NCBI GenBank assembly: GCA_016867005.1
Contig: VGKM01000085.1
Location: forward strand, 1-5,540
Reading direction: 5' to 3'
DNA length: 5,540 nucleotides
DNA from: Candidatus Omnitrophota bacterium
GTDB taxonomy: Bacteria > Omnitrophota > Gorgyraeia > Gygaellales > Profunditerraquicolaceae
Part shown: positions 1 through 5,540 of the stretch, piece by piece
How positions within the stretch are numbered: the first letter of the stretch is position 1
Layout: every line of letters starts with the position of its first letter
Made by a program: the position numbers and the translations under genes
Notes under the pieces: model-generated
The model's input: only the letters and a program-made list of their open reading frames with translations
Told to the model about the DNA's origin: nothing
Database searches by the model: none

Positions 1-84
1 TATTGAAAAAATTCTTTGCTTTTTAATAAATAATGCGGCTAATGCCAATAAAACCGGGATTCCCAGGACAATAATGATCTGCAC
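1..84 (-). CDS. hyfF: Hydrogenase-4 subunit F-like antiporter subunit, N-terminal fragment (3' end beyond window)
   Basis: This is the first 28 codons of a gene that runs off the left edge. It starts with GTG, 4 bases after the hyfE stop. The start is supported by a Shine-Dalgarno-like AGGGGTGA that overlaps the hyfE stop, about 4 bases before the GTG. The visible peptide is one hydrophobic helix (residues about 3-21) followed by a basic stretch, KKQR. This is how NuoL/M/N-type antiporter subunits usually begin. The name comes mainly from position, since hyfF follows hyfE in hyf operons. The fragment itself is too short to identify by sequence. If it is HyfF, the full protein should be close to 500 residues, with about 14 helices and a proton-translocating antiporter domain. 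Another membrane subunit of the same complex remains possible. Confidence 0.6.
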   Translation of the reverse strand, partial: MQIIIVLGIPVLLALAALFIKKQRIFSI

Positions 85-97
85 AAAATCACCCCTT
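82..97 (-). promoter_or_regulatory. Ribosome binding site that decides a GTG start
   Basis: On the minus strand the sequence is AAGGGGTGATTTTGTG. The purine-rich AGGGGTGA matches the Shine-Dalgarno pattern at suitable spacing. There is no ATG in this frame in the visible part, so GTG at 84-82 is the best start. The site overlaps the last codons and stop of hyfE, suggesting translational coupling of the two genes. Confidence 0.55.
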
Positions 98-721
98 TAG
101 GCGCGACAATTTATTCACGTCAATATGCGTGAAAAGTTTGTTGATCTTGTAAACAAAAAGCCCCATGATGATCACACTGACAAATACATCCAGAAATATG
201 GCGATCTCAACAAAAAACGGCATCCCATTTGAAACAAATGAAGCGAATAGAAAGATCCCGTTCTCCATGACAAGAAGGCCTACTACCTGTGTCAATGCCT
301 TCATGCGCGATATCATAAGGAAAGCCCCGATAAAAATTACCGATAAAGCAACTGTGATCGCTAACAATTGATATCCCTGGCCAAAACCCAGGGTTTTGGC
401 AAAAACCCAGGAGCAATAAGTAAGTATTAGCGCTGTGATTAATGAAAGCTGCGCGTTGACGAAAAGCCCGAGGTTATCATCTATGTTTATTTTCTTGGCT
501 ATCAGGCCCAAAGCATACGGTATTATGATGACTTTGGAAACCAAAATAAGCAGCGCGATAATATATAAATCAGCCTGTTTTTCCATAAACCCGGAAAGCA
601 ACGTAACCAGAAAAAGAAAAAATGACTGATAACAAAAACTACGGATTAAAGCAGGCATTCTTTTGGCAATAACCATAAGATACGTTGCGGTCAAAACACC
701 TAACAGTATCAATTCAGTCAT
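89..721 (-). CDS. hyfE: Hydrogenase-4 membrane subunit HyfE (NuoK-like)
   Basis: A 210-residue inner-membrane protein of a group 4 hydrogenase-like complex. Its length is close to E. coli HyfE (about 216). It is almost wholly hydrophobic, with about six to seven helices. The C-terminal half carries the most recognisable signature: SRMKALTQVVGLLVMENGIF (about 138-157), then a short loop and VEIAIFLDVF (171-180), and the family-typical end DVNKLSRLKG. Membrane acids E153 and E172 match, by inference, the two NuoK glutamates used in ion translocation. K63 lies in an N-terminal helix. The ATG lies one base after the hyfC stop, and GGGAG six bases upstream serves as ribosome binding site. The protein probably bridges the NuoH-like anchor and the antiporter subunits. 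The family call is firm; the exact complex is not known from this window. Confidence 0.93.
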   Translation of the reverse strand: MTELILLGVLTATYLMVIAKRMPALIRSFCYQSFFLFLVTLLSGFMEKQADLYIIALLILVSKVIIIPYALGLIAKKINIDDNLGLFVNAQLSLITALILTYCSWVFAKTLGFGQGYQLLAITVALSVIFIGAFLMISRMKALTQVVGLLVMENGIFLFASFVSNGMPFFVEIAIFLDVFVSVIIMGLFVYKINKLFTHIDVNKLSRLKG

Positions 722-722
722 T

Positions 723-1643
723 TTAAACTCCCAGTACCGCGCATACTAACGCGATAATCCCCAGTATAAAAGCAAACCCCAGGAAATCCGCTACCCTAAA
801 CAACCGCATTTTAGCTACCGATACCTCAACCAGAGCTACAGCAATTGCTATGATGATCATCCTGGCTAAATACCACAGAGACCAGAAAAACAATCCGGCC
901 AGATTACCAAAAACCGGCAGGCCGATAGGAAAAATTATCTGTGCAATCAGGAAAAATAAAATCATCTGTTTCAGATATGAAGCCAATTCTATTAAAGCAA
1001 GAGACCTGCCCGAATATTCCAAGGCCATTGCCTCATGCACCATAGTCAATTCAAGATGGGTTTCCTGATTGTCAACCGGCACACGGGATGTTTCTGCGAT
1101 TGCCACAAGAAACAAGGTGATCGCCCCGAAAACGGAGGAAACTGTTAACGCATGCATACCGCTAAAAGATGAAATATCAGTTGAGCCGGATTGCAAAGAC
1201 ACGGAAAATACAACCAAACAAAAAGCTGGCTCAGCTAAGGCGGATATAAACATCTCCCTGGAAGAACCCATGCCGCCAAATGAACTTCCGGTATCCAATG
1301 CCGAAAGAGCAAGAAAAAAACGCCCCAATGAAAAAATAAATATTAGGGCCAAAAAATCGCCGGCCTGATGTGCGGGGCTTTGAAAGATAAAAACAGGGAC
1401 CAGCATCGCTGCTGCAAGCATTGATGAAGCCACGATGAACGGACAAACCCTGAATATCCAGGAAGCGGTTTCCGATACAACCTCTCCTTTTAAGAAAAGC
1501 TTTTTTATATTGTAATACGGCTGCAGGATACTTTGGCCCTTTCGCATCCTGAGGTTATTTTTTATTTTGGATATAAGGCCGCTTAAAAACGGGGCAGCCA
1601 AAAGGAAAAAAATCAGTTGTAAAAAAATCAGCACTATATTCAT
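723..1643 (-). CDS. hyfC: Hydrogenase-4 subunit C / formate hydrogenlyase subunit 4 (NuoH-like membrane anchor)
   Basis: A 306-residue protein, the usual size for HyfC/HycD, with about eight transmembrane helices. It is the complex I NuoH homologue that docks the hydrophilic catalytic module to the membrane and forms the start of the ion path. Visible family motifs: RMRKGQSILQPYYNIKKLF (32-50) after the first helix; LDTGSSFGGMGSSRE (116-130); and the long signature ETSRVPVDNQETHLELTMVH (184-203), followed by EAMALEYSG. Conserved acids include E184, E194, E198, E204 and E209. The position that is proline in many relatives (RKGP or RRGP) is Q37 here. The start ATG lies 4 bases after the hyfB stop and has only a weak purine run (AAGAAA) before it, so translation is probably coupled to hyfB. 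The gene ends one base before hyfE. Confidence 0.94.
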   Translation of the reverse strand: MNIVLIFLQLIFFLLAAPFLSGLISKIKNNLRMRKGQSILQPYYNIKKLFLKGEVVSETASWIFRVCPFIVASSMLAAAMLVPVFIFQSPAHQAGDFLALIFIFSLGRFFLALSALDTGSSFGGMGSSREMFISALAEPAFCLVVFSVSLQSGSTDISSFSGMHALTVSSVFGAITLFLVAIAETSRVPVDNQETHLELTMVHEAMALEYSGRSLALIELASYLKQMILFFLIAQIIFPIGLPVFGNLAGLFFWSLWYLARMIIIAIAVALVEVSVAKMRLFRVADFLGFAFILGIIALVCAVLGV

Positions 1644-1647
1644 TTTC

Positions 1648-3483
1648 TTAAAATTTGTGCATAAACAGGATCAATAATAACAATGTTATAAAAATATACC
1701 CCAAATACAGGTGGATACTGCCCGGCTGCATCCTCCTCATGAATTTGGCTGACTTAAAGACCAGAACGAGTACCGGGCCATAGATATATTTTTTAAACAC
1801 CGGCGTAGTGTGAGTTTCATAAGTAAAGGCCTTAACATGATAAAATGATTCTCTTATCTTTTGTGTTTTTCTGTAAGGCCTCAAGAAGAAGCTAAAAGCA
1901 ACCCGGAAAGGTTTTGAAAAAGCGGTTGCCGTATATTCATTCCTGAAATTTAATTTATAATAACCGCAGTCCCATGTTTTATAAATTACCGCCTTAGCCC
2001 TGCCGAATAGCGCATATACGAAAAAAGCAACTGCCCCAAAAATAACAAGCAATAAGCTAATCAATGGCACAGACAGATAAACACTCTCTCCTGCCTGCGG
2101 GCTTAAAGTAAAATTATTCAATGCAAACTTCATATTGCTTATATCAATGCCTGTTGCTGCGCCTGCGGCTTTTGACAATTGTCTTATTATTGCAGCAGCG
2201 GCCAAGCCAAATAAAATACAAAATAATGACAAGATAAACATCCCTGCCCTCATGGAGGGGGAAACTTCTTTTGCGCTTTGAGCATAGTGGCTTCTTGGCT
2301 CGGCCAAGAATGTTATTCCGAATGCCTTAACAAAACATGCAGCCGCCAAACCGCTTGTCAAAGCAAGCATCGCGGCGCAAACTCCTAAGAAAAGCTTTGC
2401 ACCGCCTATTGCGTTAAGAACCCCCAGAAAAAATGCCTGCAAGATCAGCCATTCGCTTACAAAACCGTTTAAAGGCGGCAAAGCAGAAATTGCCATTACG
2501 CCTATCAAAAAATAAACCGCAGTATGCGGCATCTTTTTAATCAGGCCTCCCAGTTTTTCAATATTGCGCGTTCCTGTTGCCTTATATACACTGCCGGCGC
2601 ACAAAAATAAAAGCCCTTTAAAAATTGCATGGTTGATCAGATGATATAATCCGGCGATCAAAGAAAATATGGCTAAATAAGGCAGGTTAATACTGGTAAA
2701 AAACATCGCCAACCCTACCCCCAGCAAGATTATCCCGATATTTTCAACACTTGAATAAGCAAGCAGCCGTTTTATATCCCGCTCCATAAGCGCATAAATA
2801 ATACCCACCAGGCAGGTAATAACTGCGAATAACAACACTATAGTCCCCCACCAGGACGGGCCTGCGCCAAGAATAAATATTATGAAACGGATCATTCCAT
2901 AAATAGCTGTCTTAATCATTACACCTGACATAATACTCGAGATATGGCTCGGCGCCTGCGGATGGGCATAAGGCAGCCAAATATGCAAAGGCACAATCCC
3001 TGCTTTAGTCCCAAACCCGATTAAAAACAGCACAAATAAGATATTTTTAACCTGAGAAGGCATTGCAAGGCAGGCCTTCTTTATCTCAAGAAAATCAAAA
3101 GAACCTGCATGCTTAAACATGATCATAAATGCGGCTATCAAGAATGCCGTGCCTATATGCGTCATTACGATATAGATCATGCCGGCCTGAATGGATTTAT
3201 CATGTTTTGTGTCAAAGACAACGAGGAAATAAGAAACCAGAGACATAATTTCCCAGGCCACAAGAAAAATCAGCGCGTTATTGATGGTAACGACAGCAGC
3301 CATGGATAAAACAAAAATAGCCAGTAAAAACCAAGATAGGTTAATTTTTGCGGGAGAATACTCTCCTTTCAAGTAACCAAAGGAGTAGATAGCGGATGGG
3401 AGAGAAATAATCGCGATTACGACAAGAAAAAATAAGGAAAGCGGATCAAACAGGAAGAGTTGCGTTTGCAGAAAACTTATCAT
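1648..3483 (-). CDS. hyfB: Hydrogenase-4 subunit B / formate hydrogenlyase subunit 3 (NuoL-like antiporter subunit)
   Basis: A 611-residue polytopic membrane protein, similar in length to E. coli HycC (about 608) and shorter than HyfB (about 672). It belongs to the Mrp/NuoL antiporter superfamily and should pump protons or sodium in the membrane arm. The antiporter domain covers about residues 60-355. Expected key residues are present: E78 in LVAWEIMSLVSY (the TM5 glutamate), K160 in GFGTKAGIVPLHIWLP (the TM7 lysine), ERDIKRLLAYSSVENIG (234-250), and H281, H285 and K289 in LYHLINHAIFKGLLFL (the TM9-11 lysine region). The C-terminal part has the HyfB-type TWDCGYY and EYTATAFSKPFR segments and a last helix after GSIHLYLGYIF. 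The start is ATG with AAGG five bases upstream. It is the first gene of the cluster, about 25 bases after an intrinsic terminator. Assignment to HyfB rather than plain NuoL rests on these C-terminal motifs and the neighbouring genes. Confidence 0.93.
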   Translation of the reverse strand: MISFLQTQLFLFDPLSLFFLVVIAIISLPSAIYSFGYLKGEYSPAKINLSWFLLAIFVLSMAAVVTINNALIFLVAWEIMSLVSYFLVVFDTKHDKSIQAGMIYIVMTHIGTAFLIAAFMIMFKHAGSFDFLEIKKACLAMPSQVKNILFVLFLIGFGTKAGIVPLHIWLPYAHPQAPSHISSIMSGVMIKTAIYGMIRFIIFILGAGPSWWGTIVLLFAVITCLVGIIYALMERDIKRLLAYSSVENIGIILLGVGLAMFFTSINLPYLAIFSLIAGLYHLINHAIFKGLLFLCAGSVYKATGTRNIEKLGGLIKKMPHTAVYFLIGVMAISALPPLNGFVSEWLILQAFFLGVLNAIGGAKLFLGVCAAMLALTSGLAAACFVKAFGITFLAEPRSHYAQSAKEVSPSMRAGMFILSLFCILFGLAAAAIIRQLSKAAGAATGIDISNMKFALNNFTLSPQAGESVYLSVPLISLLLVIFGAVAFFVYALFGRAKAVIYKTWDCGYYKLNFRNEYTATAFSKPFRVAFSFFLRPYRKTQKIRESFYHVKAFTYETHTTPVFKKYIYGPVLVLVFKSAKFMRRMQPGSIHLYLGYIFITLLLLILFMHKF

Positions 3484-3488
3484 TTTTG

Positions 3489-3492
3489 CCTT
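3489..3492 (-). promoter_or_regulatory. hyfB ribosome binding site
   Basis: The minus strand reads AAGG-CAAAA-ATG, a short Shine-Dalgarno core with 5-base spacing. It lies only about 12 bases after the U-run region of the terminator, so ribosome loading on hyfB needs transcription to pass that terminator or to start after it. Confidence 0.5.
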
Positions 3493-3500
3493 ATGGCCTC

Positions 3501-3552
3501 TATAAAAAAAGAAACCCTTATTAGTTAATAAAAGTCGGCTAATAAAGGTTTC
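3501..3552 (-). terminator. Intrinsic (Rho-independent) terminator or attenuator upstream of hyfB
   Basis: On the minus strand GAAACCTTTATTAG (3552-3539) pairs with CTAATAAGGGTTTC (3524-3511). This gives a 14-base-pair stem, with one G-U wobble, around a 14-base loop. Seven consecutive T residues follow at 3510-3504. On the plus strand the wobble becomes an A-C mismatch and no good T-run follows, so the minus-strand orientation is the right one. The structure can end transcripts arriving from the radical SAM/mscS/DUF1622 genes. The stem is A/U-rich, so strength is uncertain. The loop side also contains a competing small palindrome, TTATTA-AC-TAATAA. Confidence 0.8.
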
Positions 3553-3562
3553 TCGTTATTTT

Positions 3563-3603
3563 CTAGTCCAGACCCACCTTAAAACTCGGAACCGGATTAC
3601 TAG
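3563..3603 (-). repeat. Imperfect inverted repeat in the putative hyfB leader
   Basis: On the minus strand CTAGTAATCC (3603-3594) is complementary to GGACTAG (3569-3563) with a three-base bulge. This gives about 7 pairs around a 24-base interior. It lies directly upstream of the terminator hairpin and just after the predicted transcription start, so it may be a first leader stem. The pairing is short and could be chance. Confidence 0.3.
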
Positions 3604-3609
3604 TACAAC

Positions 3610-3637
3610 ATTTTAACACTTTTTTGACTAAATTCAA
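3610..3637 (-). promoter_or_regulatory. Candidate sigma70-type promoter for the hyf cluster
   Basis: The minus strand has TTGAAT (3637-3632), a 16-base spacer and TAAAAT (3615-3610). Each hexamer matches the TTGACA/TATAAT consensus at 4 or 5 of 6 positions. Transcription would start near 3603, giving a leader of about 120 bases before the hyfB ATG. The site lies in the only gap long enough for a promoter before hyfB. AT-rich sequence yields such matches often, so this is a candidate, not a proven promoter. Confidence 0.45.
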
Positions 3638-3669
3638 GATAATTCCGGGTAAAGCCGTTATTTCAAAAC

Positions 3670-3685
3670 TACCTGCTGCCAGGTA
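3670..3685 (-). repeat. Small perfect hairpin just after the DUF1622 gene
   Basis: TACCTG and CAGGTA form a perfect 6-base-pair stem with a 4-base loop, about 20 bases after the stop codon. On the minus strand it is followed by GTTTTG, a run of only four T residues. It could be a weak terminator or mRNA 3'-end structure. The stronger terminator lies further downstream at 3552-3501. Confidence 0.3.
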
Positions 3686-3703
3686 CCGGGTTGCCTTCGG
3701 GGT

Positions 3704-4030
3704 TCAAATCTTCTTCAGGTCTTTCGTCAAGAAATAGCTTAATACGGTCCTGATAACCACTACCGCACCTAAAACGCCTAATGATTCCCAGGTAGGAGTA
3801 ATGATGGTCTTTATAATATCCCCGGCAATAAAAAATTCCAACGCTAACACCAGGTAGCTCCCCAGCTTAATCCTGATAAATTCATTATATTTGATGCAAT
3901 CTTCTCTACAGGAAAATTCTTTTTTGATGAATTCAACCAGAGAAATAATTATCCCCCATATGGTAATCAAGGCGCCGATAATACTTAAGGAAAAACTGAC
4001 GATATTGATGGCTTCATGCAGGGTAACCAT
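3704..4030 (-). CDS. DUF1622 family small membrane protein
   Basis: A 108-residue protein with three predicted transmembrane helices (about 8-34, 57-75 and 82-101). A charged, cysteine-containing loop lies between the first two (KKEFSCREDCIKYNEF, about 36-51). The segment IRIKLGSYLVLALEFFIAGD (52-71) and the following IIKTIITPTWESLGVLG, VVIRTVLSYFL are the conserved core of DUF1622, a family of unknown function. Length and topology fit the family (about 110-130 residues). The ATG has a good ribosome binding site, AGGAG, six bases upstream. The gene lies 50 bases after the mscS stop in the same direction and may be cotranscribed with it. No enzymatic residues are evident; the two loop cysteines (C41, C45) are visible but nothing shows they bind metal. 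The neighbouring channel suggests an envelope role, which is inference only. Confidence 0.85.
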   Translation of the reverse strand: MVTLHEAINIVSFSLSIIGALITIWGIIISLVEFIKKEFSCREDCIKYNEFIRIKLGSYLVLALEFFIAGDIIKTIITPTWESLGVLGAVVVIRTVLSYFLTKDLKKI

Positions 4031-4080
4031 ATGCTCTCCTTTTTACAAATGGTTTTTTGCTCTCGTATTTATTATTAAGT

Positions 4081-5133
4081 TTATGCCTTGTGCAGATACA
4101 CCGTCTGCGTAGGATAGGCAAAATCAATGCTTCGTTTTTCGAATTGTTCTTTAATCGCGAAGTTGATTTCCTGCTGGATATCCATATATTTGTTATAATC
4201 GGGGCTTAAAACAAAATATACGACCTCAAATATCAAGCTGAAATCTCCGTAACTAAAAAAATGCGCGCGGTCAAAAGCAGTATCTTGGGTATTTTTAATA
4301 ATATGCTCGATGATCCTGGGGATCTCTTTCAACTGGCTAAGAGAGGCCTGATATGTAACTCCAAGGCGGAACAGAACCCTGCGTTTCTCCATAAGCTTAT
4401 AATTACGCACGCGCGAATCAGTAAGATCGGTGTTGGAAAATATCAGTTGCTCCCCGCCCAAGCTGCGGATACGCGTAGTTTTTATTCCTATATACTCAAC
4501 AGTGCCCATAAAATCGCCGATGATTATAAAATCCCCTATTTTAAACGGGTGATCAAACACTATGGAGAAATAACTGAAGAAATCCTTTAAGAGCGCTTGC
4601 GCTGCTATGGCTACGGCAATGCCGCCGATGCCTAACCCGGCGATCAGCGTAGAAACTTTATAGCCGAGATTATCCAGTAAAATTATGATTGCCAGCGCCC
4701 AAATCAAGAATTTTATGGCCAATAACATGCCGTCAAGGCTGCGCACAAGCGTAGGATCCTGATTTTTTTTGGCAAGATAAATATTTATTCCCCAGCCGGC
4801 GATCATGACTATTATGCGCGCGGCAAAAAAAGTAATGACCACCATCTCCAGCGCGTTAATCAGGCTATCGGCGCCGGAAGGCAATTTTAATACCTTGGCG
4901 CTGACATAAAAACAGCTGATGTATAATGCAGGCAGGCCGATTTTTTCTAAAATTGTAACCAGGAAATCATCGAATAAAGCAGTGGTCTTCTTCGCTAATT
5001 TCTTAAGCCGCTTTATAAGGGCCCGGATAAAGACCTTGACGAATAACAAACTTAAGAGCAGCGTTAATAAAGCTATAAGATAATCCATAATACGGTTGCC
5101 GAAAAATACCTCTTCCAGAATATTCATATTCAT
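4081..5133 (-). CDS. MscS family mechanosensitive ion channel
   Basis: A small-conductance mechanosensitive channel homologue, expected in the inner membrane as a pressure-relief valve during osmotic downshock. Counted from the first possible ATG, helices lie near residues 19-40, 68-88, 95-125 and 139-159. The pore-lining TM3 follows, with the glycine/alanine pattern AGLGIGGIAVAIAAQALLKD (169-188). Then comes the beta-domain: DHPFKIGDFI (198-207), GTVEYIGIKTTRIRSLGGEQ (214-233) and FSNTDLTDSRVRNYK (236-250). The C-terminal alpha/beta domain ends with DFAYPTQTVYL. The earliest ATG, at 5145, overlaps the upstream stop. The ATG at 5133 is preferred because GGAGG lies five bases before it, giving about 350 residues. 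The extra N-terminal helices compared with E. coli MscS (286 residues) are common in this superfamily. Not assigned to a named E. coli paralogue. Confidence 0.9.
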   Translation of the reverse strand: MNMNILEEVFFGNRIMDYLIALLTLLLSLLFVKVFIRALIKRLKKLAKKTTALFDDFLVTILEKIGLPALYISCFYVSAKVLKLPSGADSLINALEMVVITFFAARIIVMIAGWGINIYLAKKNQDPTLVRSLDGMLLAIKFLIWALAIIILLDNLGYKVSTLIAGLGIGGIAVAIAAQALLKDFFSYFSIVFDHPFKIGDFIIIGDFMGTVEYIGIKTTRIRSLGGEQLIFSNTDLTDSRVRNYKLMEKRRVLFRLGVTYQASLSQLKEIPRIIEHIIKNTQDTAFDRAHFFSYGDFSLIFEVVYFVLSPDYNKYMDIQQEINFAIKEQFEKRSIDFAYPTQTVYLHKA

Positions 5134-5147
5134 TTTACCCTCCATCA
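5131..5147 (-). promoter_or_regulatory. Stop/start overlap and ribosome binding site deciding the mscS start
   Basis: The minus strand reads TGATGGAGGGTAAAATG. The TGA ends the upstream gene, and its last base is the first base of an ATG. The GGAGG lies inside the first codons of that longer reading, five bases before a second in-frame ATG at 5133-5131. Initiation at the second ATG is therefore more likely. The geometry implies cotranscription and possible translational coupling with the radical SAM-like gene. Confidence 0.6.
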
Positions 5148-5540
5148 GGCATTCTTAATGAAAGACCGCTTCAATGAATCTGCCAGCCTGCCCCGTTTCT
5201 GCTCCTTAATAAGCGCGCTTATTATTATGGCCGGGGCGGAAAGAAAAAGAAAAACGATTTCCTTAAACGAAAAAAACCTTACGATAAAGATATTTTTCCA
5301 AAGGATTTTAACATACCGGCCGGGAGTATAGAAAGAGAATTTTATCCTTCTGCCGATTTGTTTGAGCCGGGCATGGCTGAACTCATCTGAGTAAAGTTCC
5401 CCTTTTTCTGTCACATGATAGCGCGGATTTTTTGCTACAAGCTCTCTCAGAGGAGAAAACTTCTCTATGCGCAATTTATTGCAGGTAATGGCATCTGCCC
5501 CGATTTCCTTGGCAAACCGGGGAATATAAAGCATCTCTTT
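5145..5540 (-). CDS. C-terminal part of a probable B12-binding radical SAM protein (5' end beyond window)
   Basis: The frame is open to the right edge (131 residues visible), so this is the tail of a longer gene. The visible part begins KEMLYIPRFAKEIGADAITC, followed by NKLRIEKFSPLRELV (about 22-36) and a YHVTEKGELYSDEFSHARLKQ stretch with a KFSFYTPGRYVKILWK segment. This order resembles the region after the radical SAM barrel in cobalamin-binding radical SAM proteins, where an aldolase-barrel end is followed by a basic helical tail. The diagnostic CxxxCxxC motif and the B12 domain would lie upstream and cannot be seen, so the reaction is unknown. The C-terminus has a hydrophobic stretch (EIVFLFLSAPAIIISALI) between basic segments, suggesting membrane association. 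The ATG at 5534 is probably internal. The stop overlaps the mscS start region. Confidence 0.6.
   Translation of the reverse strand, partial: KEMLYIPRFAKEIGADAITCNKLRIEKFSPLRELVAKNPRYHVTEKGELYSDEFSHARLKQIGRRIKFSFYTPGRYVKILWKNIFIVRFFSFKEIVFLFLSAPAIIISALIKEQKRGRLADSLKRSFIKNA

Noticed and set aside
207..416. Second minus-strand frame inside hyfE, and a similar one at 1231-1446 inside hyfC.
   Set aside because: Both lie in alternative frames of strongly recognised genes, with no family resemblance.
3644..3694. Plus-strand resemblance to the 3' half of a GEMM/cyclic di-GMP-I riboswitch (GGGTAAAGCC followed later by CCAGGTACCGGGTTGCC).
   Set aside because: The required upstream half (a CACAGGGCAAACC-like segment) and the ACGC part of the central motif are absent, and no plus-strand gene follows for it to control.
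3704..3706. TGA after the DUF1622 protein as a selenocysteine codon or recoded TGA.
   Set aside because: The protein is complete without readthrough, no SECIS-like hairpin was recognised right after it, and TGA is used as a normal stop in at least two other genes here (hyfE and the radical SAM-like gene).
4261..4590. Plus-strand open frame of 109 codons inside mscS.
   Set aside because: It lies antisense to a well-supported MscS coding region and its translation resembles no family I know. The same holds for the other plus-strand frames at 165-371, 850-1368, 3109-3309 and 3891-4112.
5532..5534. ATG at 5534 as the true start of the radical SAM-like gene.
   Set aside because: The frame stays open to the window edge and the peptide begins in the middle of a recognisable C-terminal region, so the true start is most likely outside the window.

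Overview
The window is a compact bacterial segment in which every supported gene lies on the minus strand, so it reads from high to low coordinates. Base composition is moderate to low GC (my estimate, about 40%). Protein style and gene order would fit an uncultivated anaerobic lineage such as Omnitrophota, but no marker gene is present, so the taxonomy is only a guess.

Reading along the minus strand: (1) 5540-5145 is the 3' end of a gene cut by the window edge, resembling the C-terminal tail of a B12-binding radical SAM protein. (2) Its stop overlaps the start region of an MscS-type mechanosensitive channel (5133 or 5145 to 4081). (3) After a 50-base gap comes a small three-helix DUF1622 membrane protein (4030-3704). 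(4) A 220-base intergenic region (3703-3484) holds a small hairpin, a good sigma70-like promoter candidate and a strong intrinsic terminator that ends just before the next gene. (5) From 3483 to the left edge runs a tight cluster of membrane subunits of a hydrogenase-4/formate-hydrogenlyase-like (group 4 [NiFe] or related, complex I-like) complex: hyfB, hyfC, hyfE and the first 28 codons of a gene in the hyfF position.

The four hyf genes encode only the membrane arm: two NuoL/M/N-like antiporter subunits (HyfB, and presumably HyfF), the NuoH-like anchor (HyfC) and the NuoK-like subunit (HyfE). Together they would couple a redox reaction to proton or sodium movement across the inner membrane. 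The catalytic NuoD- and NuoB-like subunits would be expected further left, outside the window, so the sequence cannot tell whether this is a true hydrogenase or a hydrogenase-related complex. The E. coli genes hyfA and hyfD are absent from their usual places.

No mobile element, CRISPR array, tRNA or rRNA was seen, and no plus-strand gene is supported. The most interesting non-coding feature is the hyfB leader: if the promoter at about 3637-3610 is real, the terminator sits inside the leader and could act as an attenuator. The rest is ordinary.
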